Positions 23,860-35,116 of a DNA stretch of 64,000 bases are shown here, in pieces. The stretch comes from Tubulanus polymorphus (Eukaryota; Nemertea; Palaeonemertea; Tubulaniformes; Tubulanidae): the NCBI RefSeq assembly GCF_964204645.1, contig NC_134026.1, positions 18,246,650-18,310,649 on the forward strand, written 5' to 3'. Within the stretch, counting starts at the first letter, position 1; every line of letters starts with the position of its first letter. The position numbers and the translations under genes were made by a program. Below the pieces are notes generated by a model. It was not told the DNA's origin. It made no database searches and saw only the letters and a program-made list of their open reading frames with translations.

Positions 23860-25045
23860 GCAATTTGCATTGCTTTCTTACTGACGGTCTATCAATGCGC
23901 ATAGCACTGTCAGTTTAATTGCAACGCATCCACGGACCTAACTACGCACTGTACGTATATTAGAAACACAAAACTGCTCCCCGTGTAAAAACTTTTACTT
24001 TAGGCAAACTCAGTACCAGATGTGAAGTACCATCTGCGCACCCCTTGACGGAGAAACCCATCCTCATCGGAGCTGCACCGTCGATGTCATACAACTACAC
24101 TTCGGATACCCCAGGACCATACTCCCATCTGGAAAACTTGCGTTTCGAAATGTGCTTCCTTTCTATCTAGTCAACACGCGAGATCATCAACTTAGAGCAC
24201 TTCGACATCAACATCTACCCGAGAAAATAACTACAATAAACTAACGGACTATTTACACGTAGAAAACGACAAAAAAAATGGATAAAATGATCTTCAACCT
24301 TGTAATATTGCTATTTCCAAAATCTCGATGTATTAAATTAGGCAGCCAAGAAAATTCACCCCAATCAGTTGCTTGCCGGTTCAGACTGAATGGAAGATTG
24401 TTTGAATGAACCGGAACCGAATTTCCAATTATCTACATCGATTTAAAAAAAGATTCTGTTAACTCGACCGCCGATCACACAACTATATTTGTACTTCGAT
24501 TTCCGATTTTAAAATCAAACCCCCTGTTTCGCTCCCGGCAGGTGTGTTTGGTCTGTATGAGACACTCAATCAAAAAATCACACGTTATTTACCAGCCAAA
24601 TAAATAACAGGGGAATTCCATATTTTAAGATCAAAAACCTACATAGCCAGAATCCCAAAGAACCGGTGGGTTGGCCTCAAAGTCGTATAGCTACATACTT
24701 AAATAAATAAGAATTTTAAATAGATACAACTACATCCTCAGGCCAAAGTCGTGAACATCACCACGAAAACCGGGCAGCTGGAAAAGATCGTCCAGAACCC
24801 CAACATTATACGGCCAAATGGCAAAGAAAATGGGAAACGTGTGGTCCCTTCTCCAGTAAATAAATTGAGATTAAATGATTGTTAACAAACTGAACCTATG
24901 TACACTTACTAAAACATGTCGACCGTCCCCGGACTCATACCGAAGGCCGGCAAAGCCAACTGCAAGGTCCCTAGTCCCCCGAACATGGAACGAAGGGAAC
25001 TTGAGACGGCTAAATGGAAGGACCGGACGAGTGACAGCGCTTCTC
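23860..25045. other. Intergenic or possible 3' flank of the minus-strand DIRS fragment
   Basis: No gene recognised. The last few hundred bases are richer in GC than the region before and may belong to the DIRS-type fragment that starts just after, but I found no terminal repeat to fix its end. Confidence 0.35.
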
Positions 25046-26303
25046 TTAAACGAGAACCACGGCGCCCAAAGAAGCCAAAGAATCTAACTGCTCCGACACG
25101 TCACGTAAGTAGAAGTACGCAAAGGTAGACGGGGCGGACCGAAAAGCTGCCAACAAACCTGGTCTAAAAACCACAATAGAAAACCGCCCACGAGATCGAA
25201 CCTCGTGAGACACTACTCTCGCGGAATTGGGCACCCCTTCTTGGATGAGCGCCTCCTTGGTGAGCGAGACTATCCAGCGGGCTACCGTGTCCCTGGAAAT
25301 ATCAGACTCAAAGCCCTGACTGGGCACAAGGCTGAGTCCGGCAAGTCGCCAGAAACTCCCCAGAAACTCCCTAGGTCAGCGCCTCAATTCTCCACTCCCT
25401 ACCCACAGACATGGGTTCTGGTTTTTTGCAAGGACCGACAATCCCGGGCGAAGCAGAATAAACTGGTCAAGGGGGCCAAAAACAATATGACCTGGCCGAG
25501 CCGACAAGGCATGAAGCTCCGACCTGCGCGTCGCCATAGCTATACACAGTAAAAACACGGTATTCTTTGTCGGACGTGAAAACGACAGAGAAGCTAAAGG
25601 CTCGTATGGAGCCCAATTCAAAACGACAGTCAAATCCCATGGGGGAAGATCCCAGATCAACTTCGGACGAGAAATGGAAATCCTGCAATCAGCTGTGAAA
25701 TACGAGGATCTGCCATGACTGACGGAAGGCCCACCGAGCGATGGGTATGGGAGATCGCCGACCTATAGCCTTTCACTGTACATACTTGAAAACCTTTTTC
25801 CTTGAAAAGAAAATGGGGAAAATCGGCTAAATCCGCTACAGAGGGAGAGCGAGGGTCCACCTGTCTCCCACGGCCCCAGTTACTGAAGAGCTCCCAATTG
25901 GAGTCGTAAATGAGACCTGTAGAGGGTCGTCTCGAAGCGACGATATACGAGGCAACGTTTGCCGAAAAACCTTCACTCTGTAGACTACGCTGGACAGCGG
26001 CCACGCGTGAAGATTGAGCCAATGTAGATTGGGGTGTTGCTTGAACCGACCCTGCGACAGAAGCGACGGAAACACTGGGAGAACCCTGGGGCTGTCGCAC
26101 AAGAGCTGGAGCTGAATGTGGAACCATGACTGGATTTGCCAGCAGGGAGCCACCAGGACAAATTTGTAGTTGGTTGCTTGTTCCAACCGGAGAGCGCCTA
26201 GCCGATGAGAGGAATCGGGGGGAATGCGTACGCGTGTAGATCCTCCCAGTCTTGAGCTAACGCGTCGACGCCCACGCATGGTCGTCCGGGAAGGGAGGCA
26301 CAA
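25046..26303 (-). pseudogene. DIRS-type retrotransposon fragment: end of RNase H region plus tyrosine recombinase
   Basis: Read from 26303 down. A stretch resembling the region after DIRS RNase H comes first (RLEQATNYKFVLVAPCW, about 26180-26120). Next is the core-binding part of a tyrosine recombinase (LQSEGFSANVASYIVASRR...VKGYRSAISHTH, about 25970-25740). Then the catalytic domain appears in other frames: ATRRSELHALSA (first Arg) near 25540, SRDTVARWIVS near 25295, SHEVRS (H-x-x-R) near 25205 and TFAYFYLRDV (candidate Tyr) near 25115. All expected catalytic motifs are present, but at least two frameshifts separate them. Such enzymes integrate circular cDNA of DIRS/Ngaro elements. The gag and RT parts belonging to this copy are not present on this strand. 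Confidence 0.8.
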
Positions 26304-26490
26304 ACGCTGGGCACCGGGAGTTGTTTCTCAGCGACACCGGTGTAATAATCTGACACTACACAGTTTGCCTGAAGTCTTCAGCCCGATCGGTCGACTTTTG
26401 TCTGGTGAGCATTCCGTTTGTCTTATTTCTAGTGAGGTTGGGGTTTTGAAGGTTTGGAAGTTTTTTTTTATTTTAGATTTTGCGCCAACT

Positions 26491-26757
26491 AGTGAAGTTG
26501 GGCAGTTAAGATTTGTGCCAAATAGTGAGGTTAGGCAGTGAAGATTTTGTGCCAGCTAGTGAGGTTGGGCAGTGAAGATTTTGCGCCAACTAGTGAGGTT
26601 GGGCAGTGATAATTTGCGCCAACTAGTGAGGTTGGGCATTAAAGATTTGTGCCAACTGGTGAGATTGGACAGTAAGATTTTGCGCCAACTAGTGAGGTTG
26701 GGCAGTAAAGATTTGTGCCAACTAGTGAGGTTGGACAGAAAAAAATTTGTTGCAAGC
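26491..26757. repeat. 33-34-bp minisatellite, about eight copies
   Basis: Units of the form AGTGAGGTTGGGCAG...GCCAACT repeat from 26491 to about 26757, with a further partial unit at about 26431. It sits between two oppositely oriented DIRS-type fragments and may be leader sequence of one of them. It reads open in one frame but only as repeated L-R-Q-L-V-R-L peptides, which I take as accidental. Confidence 0.85.
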
Positions 26758-26998
26758 TAAAGGGTTCATGGTTTGTGCTAGCTAAGTATATGGCTAGCGA
26801 GGCCGGTAACATTTTTGGCTAGAATGTGTTACACGTAGTTTGCTTTTAGTATGTCTTATTATTAACGGGCGAATACTGTTCACAAATTCATACATTTTAT
26901 TATTGTTATTATTGAGATCTCTGGGCTGCTACACTTGTATTAAAGTAAGCTTTTATCATTGTTATCTGATCCACTACATGTGATATGCACTAACTCAC

Positions 26999-27355
26999 AA
27001 CTTGGTCAACTGGCAAATTTCTTGCCCTTGGATTCTAAGAGGTCTCTGCAGGTCTTTACCTCGGTTCTTTAACTCTTGTTTGGCTCGGGCGTTTGGGAAT
27101 TTACTCGTCGTTCTCAGGGTGACTTATACCCTAGGGTACATTCATCTTTATTGCTTATTTAATTTTTCTTAGCTATTGTGGTGGGTTTTTGCCCCAGGTT
27201 GAACTTGCACAGTGGAAGTCTACCACCAAGAAGCAGCTGCTCAAACTTACAATTTGGTCAACTGGTAAATTTCTTGCCCTTGGATCTTTAGAGGTCTTTG
27301 CAGGTCTTTACCTCGGTTCTTTAACCTTTGTTTGGCTCGGGCGTTTGGGAATTTC
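26999..27355 (+). repeat. ~105-bp direct repeat, two copies
   Basis: A sequence containing GGTCTTTACCTCGGTTCTTT and GGCTCGGGCGTTTGGGAATTT occurs at about 27002-27105 and again at 27251-27354. It lies at the start of the plus-strand DIRS-type fragment. Confidence 0.8.
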
Positions 27356-29610
27356 CCTTAGCGCAAAACTACTCAGCCACGCGGGCTGGCATCTCGTATT
27401 TCCAGCAACCAGTGGACCCTGTGGTGCACCCAGCTTACTTGGAGTAGTACAAAGATTCGCTGGACCAAACGGTATGGGGAGCCCCTCGGCCCTCCCAGGA
27501 CTGGTCATGGCCTCCTCTCGAATCCGGTATCAAAGATCTAAAATTCTTTTCGTGCACGGAGCCGCATTTTACCGAATTTCGGCCCAGCTATTATGCGACT
27601 CTAGGTTCGTCATTCAAGCCAAACACGGCTATCGATGCGGATATGGTTATGTTGGGCATTTCCACGGCTCAACCTAGCACGTATGCCATGCCTAAACAGG
27701 CAATGGCGGCTATGCAATCATTGAGCGAAAGCATTTGCCAAATTGGTTCCTTTCAAGACATTGCTCGTTCGCGATGCATGGGGAACTGGCCTCAATAAAA
27801 TCCCGGCTTCGTCGGCGCCTGATTTTGATATGGTTTCGGATGGGGTCGCTACGATTGACAGACTCCTACAGCCATCAGCAAAAGCGATTTGTCATCAAGC
27901 GCCGGTGGCAGTCAGGTTACAGGCTAATCTGGCCTTGATAGCTCAGCACTCCTGGTTAAAAGATGCTTAACTCCCAGATGCGATTAAACAAAATTTGTAT
28001 AGGGCCCCGTTGGGGCTGTCAAGTCGTTTGTTTTTGGGCTGGTGTGGGCCGGCAGCTCAACAAGCTCAAAGGCTGGAGGATTCGCAGCAAAAGACGGCCC
28101 CTTAGCGTATTCCTAAGAAAAAGGATGCGGCCAATTCGATCGGGAAATCGGTTTTGGTTACGGTACATGACGGTGCTAACCGGTCGGCCCAGTATCGACA
28201 GGCCGGTTGGTCTTCGAATAGTTCTAATGCCTTTACTTTGAATCAGAAGTCGGGCAAGAAGTTCTCCGTAAGGGTAAAGGTCCAACAAGGTCAAGCCCTT
28301 TCGGAGGCAGACTAATCAAACGCAATGAAGGATCCGTATCTGTGGGAGCATGCCTAAGAGGCTGCCCTTCCCGCTGGTACGATATCTTTGGCGATACCTG
28401 GCCGACACGAACAGGATCGGCCGGGTACCGGATTCAGTTTCGAAAGAAACCTCCCTCGGGGAGGTCCCCTCCGGACATGCGACCCAAGAAAGGTCAGGAG
28501 CAGCACATTACCCCGGCGATACAGGAGCTAATCGAAAAAGGAGCCTTGCGTCGCGTTCGGGGTCATCCCTCTCGGGGTTGGTATTCCAGGATCTTCACCG
28601 TTTCCAAGGACGGTGATAGACCTCTCTCTCCTAAACAAGTTTCTTGACTGCCCAAAATTCAAAATGATGACCCCCAAAGAAGTCATTCAAGGCCTGAAAC
28701 CCGGGAAATCGGCTGCTTCTATCGACCTGAAAGACGCTTATTTTTAAGTGCCGGTGCATCCGAAGTCACAGCGGTGTCTTCGAGTAAAGGGGAAATGCGT
28801 CCACTATCAGTTCACGTCGCTGCCCTTCCGCCTGAGTTCAGCCCCCTTGGGTATTTACCAAGGTCGTAAAGGTGGTCCAGAAAAGGCTACAAAGGAAAGG
28901 TATTCGTCTTTTTGTATACCTAGACCATTGGGTTGGGGGTAGGCAATTCGGAGGAGGAATGTCGAAGAGTGATCGGAGAGACGTTCGATCTCGTTCGGGA
29001 ATTAGGTTTCCTCGTAAACAAGAAGTCCCAGCTGGCCCCATCGAAGAAATTCCTTTATCTCGGAATGTTTTTCGATCTCGTTCGAGTGATATTCCAGCCG
29101 GCGGACGGCCGAAAAGAGAAACTGAAATCGGCAGTTCTCGGCTTGATCAGTGGAACACAGCGTTCCTCTCGTTTTTGGTCGCAGACATATCAACATTGTA
29201 GAGATATTAGCGGTCTGGAAAGCCCTTAAGTGTTTTCGACGTCAGGTTTGCGGTCGCCATGTCCGGATAGTGACAGACAATTCGACGATGAGGGCCTACT
29301 TGCAGAATCATGGCGGCACAAGGTCTCACATCCTCTCCCAGTTGTCCTTTCGGATTCTACTCTGGTCTTTGGCTCGCGGGACGGTTCTGTCCTGCGCACC
29401 TAGCGGGCAAACTCAATGTGGTCACGGACGCCCTATCGCGTCAAGATCGCCCCATTCCGACGGAATGATCACCTAATGGGGATGCCGACCTTGGATCTAT
29501 ATGCCACGCGGTTCTATCCTTTTTCCCCTTTTTTTCTCATCCCTCTCTCCTCCCCAAACTCATCCCCAAACTCATCAACAAAAAAGAGAAAGGGACGGGA
29601 AGACGTCTAG
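27189..29610 (+). pseudogene. DIRS-type retrotransposon fragment: gag-like, reverse transcriptase, RNase H
   Basis: Many frameshifts and stops break a recognisable order. A probable gag-like part comes first (about 27190-28320). The RT entry block follows (KGALRRVRGHPSRGWYSRIFTVSK, about 28530-28610), then FKMMTPKEV...ASIDLKDAYF with a stop straight after (about 28660-28746), VPVHPKSQRCLRV, and LPFRLSSAP. The catalytic box reads YLDHW (about 28915), where the family has YLDDW, so the second metal-binding Asp is lost. RNase H blocks follow (VEILAVWKALKCF and VTDNSTMRAYL, about 29195-29300). Near the end are TDALSRQDRP in another frame and MPTLDLYATRFY (about 29480), typical of the region after RNase H in DIRS/Ngaro elements. 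It is non-functional. Its own recombinase is absent downstream. Confidence 0.85.
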
Positions 29611-29619
29611 ATTTATTTC

Positions 29620-30135
29620 CAAACAAGCTTATAGGCCTAACAGCAAACTTCTCTTCCCTAAACCCACAAAGTCATGAGAGAACGGGTTTTGTGTATGTAA
29701 GCGATAGATATCCAAACACAGTTCTAAACAATCAAGCAGCTGCTTTTTGATGGTAGACTACCACAATGCAATACTGGCGTTATTTCCGGCCAAGCTAGCG
29801 TTGGCTATGTATGATTTTACAGGGAACGTATTGAAGGGAATACCCCAGCTGCTGAGGGTATTCCCTGGTATTTCCTCAACAACCAATCAGAGCGCAGCTT
29901 TCTCACAATGACGTCACAAGAGCTATCACGCAGGCCGCGGCATATCCCGTTGAAGAGCAGTGATTAGCTGAAAGAGCCCACGTGATCTCCACAGAATGAG
30001 GTATTCATTTTCCGGGTGGAACATATATTCGCGAAAAATTTAACGTTTTAAATGGCACTACGGTACGGTACAAAAGACGTGCACGGCATTTTGTTAGCAA
30101 GTTATTTCCGGAAAGGTCTCCAGACCATTATAAAG
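29620..30135. other. Spacer with palindrome and promoter-like motifs
   Basis: It contains an inverted repeat at 29835-29866 (AGGGAATACCC / GGGTATTCCCT around an 8-9 nt loop), then CCAATCAGAGCGC at about 29883, a CRE-type TGACGTCA at 29910-29917 and an E-box CACGTG near 29980. The cluster looks like a promoter or the regulatory end of a transposon. No transcript start can be assigned. Confidence 0.35.
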
Positions 30136-30357
30136 ACTTTGTCGACTATAGTCGACGAAGTCAAAAAAGTGCTAATTTTGGCAAACTACAATGGCTGCCA
30201 GTAGGCCATCTTGATTCTTACAGGGCCAGTTTTTGGGCTGAAAATGTGTCTAGGAGAGATACATGTGTAACCAAATATCAGGACATTACATTGAAGCATA
30301 AGGACTGACGAAAAGTGAATGCAATAGCCCGCTGGGACTTAGGTCCCAAGTGGGCTA
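30136..30357 (+). mobile_element. Dispersed repeat family R1, 3'-end copy
   Basis: The 3' module of the family contains GGCCATCTTGATTCT, CAGGGCCAGTTTTTGGGCTG and GATACATGTGTAAC. It ends in a palindrome at 30325-30357 with arms TAGCCCGCTGGGACTT and the inverse. It starts near a separate 28-bp near-palindrome around GTCGACTATAGTCGAC (30137-30164). The next family copy abuts it directly. Confidence 0.75.
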
Positions 30358-31056
30358 AAAACCAATGACCTAGAAACTCACCAAAATCATAGAACACGAG
30401 CTGAAACTTTTCAATTGATTGTGGTAATAAAATATGCTTAGGTATCAATATAATGTGGAGAAATTTTTTCCTACCTACTAATGAGTACTGATGACACCAA
30501 TATGGCCGCCAATTATGTCATAATTGGCTGATCAAAAATACCTGTCTCGGGAATAAAACATCCCTTTCCAAAGAATACCCATCACAAATTGCAATGAGAA
30601 ATGGCAAACTAGTAGGAAGCTACAACCTCAGAATTCGGGCCAAAATTGACATTTCTGGGCACTAAAATGATCATGGGACGGCAATCTTGAGTCCGACCAA
30701 CCCAATTTTTCTTATGCTGATGGGCCCTTTAAGGATTCAAATATATACAAGTGATCAAAGTAATTAATATAAGCGTCATCAAAATTTCCCTCAAAAAGTT
30801 CAAAAATGTGTAAAAAGTGCTGATTTTGGGGAAAACAATGGCTGCCAGTTGGCCATCTTGATTCTGATAGGGCCAATCTTTGGGCTGACCATGTGTCTAG
30901 GGTAGATACATGTGTAACCCAAATATCAAGACATTACATTGAAGCGTTTTAAAAACTTCCAAAAATAGCTGGATTCCGTCTATGGACGGTTGACGGACAA
31001 AAAGTGAATGCAATAGCCCCCTGGGACTTTCCCCTGGGACTAAAGTCCCAAGTGAA
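30358..31056 (+). mobile_element. Dispersed repeat family R1, long copy
   Basis: This copy starts with AACCAATGACCTAGAAACTC, part of the tandem core unit. It continues through AATTGATTGTGGTAATAAAA and the single-copy middle (AAACATCCCTTTCCAAAGAA) to the 3' module. Its terminal palindrome is scrambled by a small duplication (31015-31056). It aligns end to end with 47631-48329. Confidence 0.8.
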
Positions 31057-32447
31057 CTTATAAAAAGTAAACAGATTTTCTGATTATACTCACAGAACCA
31101 AAACAAATACTAAAATTCTTGCGATATCTAATCACATTAGAAAAATTAAAACCCATACAGAAAACTGTGAAGCTGGCATATAGCAGCAAAAATCGATCTT
31201 TTCACAGGAAAGGGTATCATGTACAATAAGCAGGCAGCAAACTCGCAGTTTTAAAAATGCTTGCCCGAAAGTACTTTTTGGGATTCATAAGGGATTCAGG
31301 TGGGCAAAAAGGTTTTTACACCGGAATACCTTCCTAGGATTCACACCCTTTTTAGGCAGGAATACCTACCTTCTTAGGAATCGCATACCTGGTATATAAA
31401 ACCACTTTCCTTTGTCTTCTCTTGATAATCATTTTCCTTCCTCTTTTCGGCCAGCTAGTGAAAGCATGAAATTCATTGTACACTAGGCTTAATGTATTAA
31501 TGTATATTCTCTTCCCATTGCGACAATTTGGGCGAACTTCTAATACAACATCAATGAATCAAAGAGAAGGCTTTTTTTATATAGACAAGTGTATATATAT
31601 AATGTGTATAACATAGATATACTATTCACACTATCTTGAATCTATTGGATTCTTTACTTTTGTTCATTCATTCATTAATAACCGTTACAGATTAAATAAA
31701 GGATATCTTTTGCAAACTGGAGCCATTTCAACAGTTGATATTCACATTACAGCTCATTATTATGGTATGGGTATCAAATACATGTATAATATGTCCGTGG
31801 CGTAATACAACACACAGGATGATAAAAATCCTGTACTGCATAGGCTGCACATCCCACAACTAAACATATGAAACCTATGATATGGGTTTTGACCTTCTGC
31901 TAAGAATTAATACAGTACCCAACTCGACAATAAAAACTAATGTGAAATAATCTAAAATCAAACCATTGATTAATGATCTTGATGATTTAGGCATTACATT
32001 GTAATCTTAAACTATGCTTATAGATACCTCGATCTGATTCAAGCCAATACTACCCAAATTAAAATTGAGATTGCAAGATGTAGAGGTTAATTTCTGTAAT
32101 CTCAACTTAAAAGGCATATTTGAGGAGACATATAATACATAACATATTGGGTAGGTGTACCAGTACACAAATTGTATGGAAAAGTATTCCCCCTGAAACA
32201 TCAGCATTAGTTCTCAAAACTTGTGCCGAATCAAAAATACATAAGTATTTATCACATTATCTTCACAATTTAGATTAAAAATTGTACAACCAAATTTTTT
32301 TTCATTGTACACTAATGTTACTTCTTGGTTAGACATAAAATGGTTGAAATATTCACATTGGAAAATAAATGAATGCTTTGGTATCATGAAAAACAACTGT
32401 GGTTGTACATGCACTATGTATACAAGTTTCCAATGATTTGATCCTAA
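31057..32447. other. Intergenic downstream of IPO13, no gene recognised
   Basis: AT-rich sequence without a recognisable coding frame. Imperfect GGAATACCT/GGATTCAC repeats occur at 31265-31400. Confidence 0.4.
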
Positions 32448-32893
32448 AGGTAGAGACACATGAGCGTATTTTTTTTGCCCAATCGCGACGATTAAATACG
32501 CAAACAAATTCATCGCCGAATTCATACGCCCGATACGAGCGGGCACAAATAGCGATCAAACCGAAATTCAGTCAGCGACTGGCACTTAGTGGCAGAGTTA
32601 ATAAATCACATGATATCAACAATGCATCCTATTGGTTGATAAAAATGGATCGCTCAGCGGAATTTGTCGAGTACGGACGGACGAGCGAATTTTTGGGCGC
32701 TCCGATCGCCGGCGTAAATAATCGGGCGAAAATATCAAACATGTTCGATAAGGGCGATTCGCCGGGGAATCGAGTTGGCTGACGAAATTTTCGCTGCCGT
32801 GAATGGCCACTTGAGCAATTTTTTCGCGCGATTTATAAATTCGCCACGATCGGCGGTGTGCCCCTACATAAATATGCTCGTGTGCCTCTACCT
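32448..32893. mobile_element. 446-bp TIR element, PIF/Harbinger-like MITE
   Basis: The left end AGGTAGAGACACATGAGCG and the right end (inverse of AGGTAGAGGCACACGAGCA) are flanked by TAA on both sides (32445-32447 and 32894-32896). This is a 3-bp TWA-type target duplication. The interior is GC-richer than its surroundings, with many GCG/CGC words. It has no transposase. Confidence 0.75.
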
Positions 32894-33358
32894 TAACAGA
32901 ATTCACAAAAGATTTTTCAGATATAATACATGTTGAGGAAGCTCCTCATCATAAAACTTGATAGGTACATCACTCACCTCATTCTTTGAAAGGTGAAAAC
33001 TCAAGCAACTTAACATTTCACAAGAAAAATGATATTATTTATGACTGGTGCTATCTAAATAATAGTTGCGTCATAAAATTTTGATCCACGATTCTTTGTA
33101 TAAATAAATAAGGGTGCAGGGGTCTCAAACATTTGAATATACATGTTACTTTATTCCAAGCATGCACGTACAGTAAACTACATTCAAGTTGGATTGATTT
33201 AATAAGAGATTAAAATGACGTCAAATGATACTAGCAATGCTATCAACTACTCTGTATTCAATTACAGGATGTTCATGAGAATATCTACGAAAAATATAAC
33301 CAGGGCGGATCCAGGGGTGGTACGGAGTGACTTTTTTTGGCCGAGTGACCTTGGAATT

Positions 33359-34326
33359 TTCTCCCTCAAAAGAATAAAATTGTGAGCGAAATTGTGAGCA
33401 TATTTATTCCTAATTCCAACCAGGAAAGTCCTCAGAATGCACCTTCAAGAATTGAAGATCCTTGCTTTTGGCACTTCGTGCAGATGTTGGCTTAGGGCCA
33501 ATAATATATGCAACATAGTGACCGATATATTCCACCTTTTCTCTAAAGCTAGATCCGCCCAAGATAACCTGTTGTCAGCCAATTGGCTGTATATTTTCTT
33601 TAATACTGACCAAATTTCGAGCCCATACACGGCAGGTGTGTTGGTGTGAACACATTCCTGCCAAGTCCCTAGTCTCATTATAATTTGTCTAAGAAAATTT
33701 CTTAGACTATATTTACCCATAACTGATCCTGCACAGTCATGCTTTAGATTTTGATTGTTTCACTTCAAAGCATCATTTTAAGTGGTCAGGAAATGCATCT
33801 AGAATGCTTCAAATCTTCAAAATTTTGGTGGGGGGTGGACCTTCTCCCTCAAAAGAATAAAATTGTGAGCGAAATTGTGAGCATATTTATTCCTAATTCC
33901 AACCAGGAAAGTCCTCAGAATGCACCTTCAAGAATTGAAGATCCTTGCTTTTGGCACTTCGTGCAGATGTTGGCTTAGGGCCAATAATATATGCAACATA
34001 GTGACCGATATATTCCACCTTTTCTCTAAAGCTAGATCCGCCCAAGATAACCTGTTGTCAGCCAATTGGCTGTATATTTTCTTTAATACTGACCAAATTT
34101 CGAGCCCATACACGGCAGGTGTGTTGGTGTGAACACATTCCTGCCAAGTCCCTAGTCTCATTATAATTTGTCTAAGAAAATTTCTTAGACTATATTTACC
34201 CATAACTGATCCTGCACAGTCATGCTTTAGATTTTGATTGTTTCACTTCAAAGCATCATTTTAAGTGGTCAGGAAATGCATCTAGAATGCTTCAAATCTT
34301 CAAAATTTTGGTGGGGGGTGGACCTT
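33359..34326. repeat. 483-bp tandem duplication, apparently identical copies
   Basis: 33359-33841 is repeated as 33842-34324, with no difference I can find, starting TTCTCCCTCAAAAGAATAAA. Each copy contains TAGATCCGCCC and a GTCTAAGAAA/TTTCTTAGAC near-palindrome. Just upstream (33304) is a hAT-like end, CAGGGCGGATCCAGGGG. The lack of divergence means either a very recent duplication or an assembly artefact. Confidence 0.9.
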
Positions 34327-35116
34327 TAGATACTCAGATGATAGGTTACAGGGTCTACAAATATCAGAACAAACACTGAAATGGTGAAGGAAGGTAGTTG
34401 GGATAGACCCAACCCTTTTTTGAAACTAAGCCCAATGATGTAAATGATAAAATAAACCGCTATCTTAGTGCCTGCATTGGTACTGGTGATCACTTTATTC
34501 CTGGATCCACTCTAGTAAAATTGTCAAAATATGTCCAACTTGAGAGCAATATCTGTATAGGATAGTATAGTATAATAAATCATTCACATATAGCCTAGGG
34601 CCTGAAAAACATTTCAACAAACATCAGGGTTAAATGGTTATCTACTGTACAAAGATATGTACTTAAAACCATTGAAAATGCATACATAAGTGCAGGGTTT
34701 TGAATATATGAAAAGTATACATGCACACTTTATCAATTCTTCCATCCAAACATACATACATGCTGTATGAAAAATATATACAGTCGAAATCAGCTAATCC
34801 TTCTTTGGGGTTACATCATAACTTTTCCATAAATTAATTTAGTGTTGGGTCCCATTTTCCTTTACAATTTCTATATCTACCATAATCAATTTTTCATTAT
34901 CCATCAATTTACTCAGGAACTAATGTTCCTTGATGGATATTCTAAGCCAAATCCGAAACCAAGTTCACCCCAAAACATGGTATCACGCAATTATTTTGAA
35001 GACAATCAAGCTGTATCAATCAGCATCAGTAGAATATGCAAATACAAACTGACCAGGTCGAGATTTCAAAAGACTATCGTTTGACTTAATCATAAATGAA
35101 ACAAGAAAAAAATATT
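34327..35116. other. Intergenic, no gene recognised
   Basis: AT-rich, only short random open frames. ACAGTCGAAATCAGCTAATCC at 34785 loosely recalls a pogo/Tigger end but has no partner. Confidence 0.4.

Noticed and set aside
24875-25552. Several plus-strand open frames near 25 kb
   Set aside because: They overlap the minus-strand tyrosine recombinase relic, whose motifs are clear. The plus frames have no recognisable content.
26572-26760. Leucine/arginine-rich repeat protein
   Set aside because: It is a translation of the 33-bp minisatellite in one frame, without start context or flanking coding sequence.
33437-34203. Duplicated open frames on both strands as a tandem gene pair
   Set aside because: They exist in duplicate only because the 483-bp unit is duplicated. 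Both strands are open and neither resembles a protein family.
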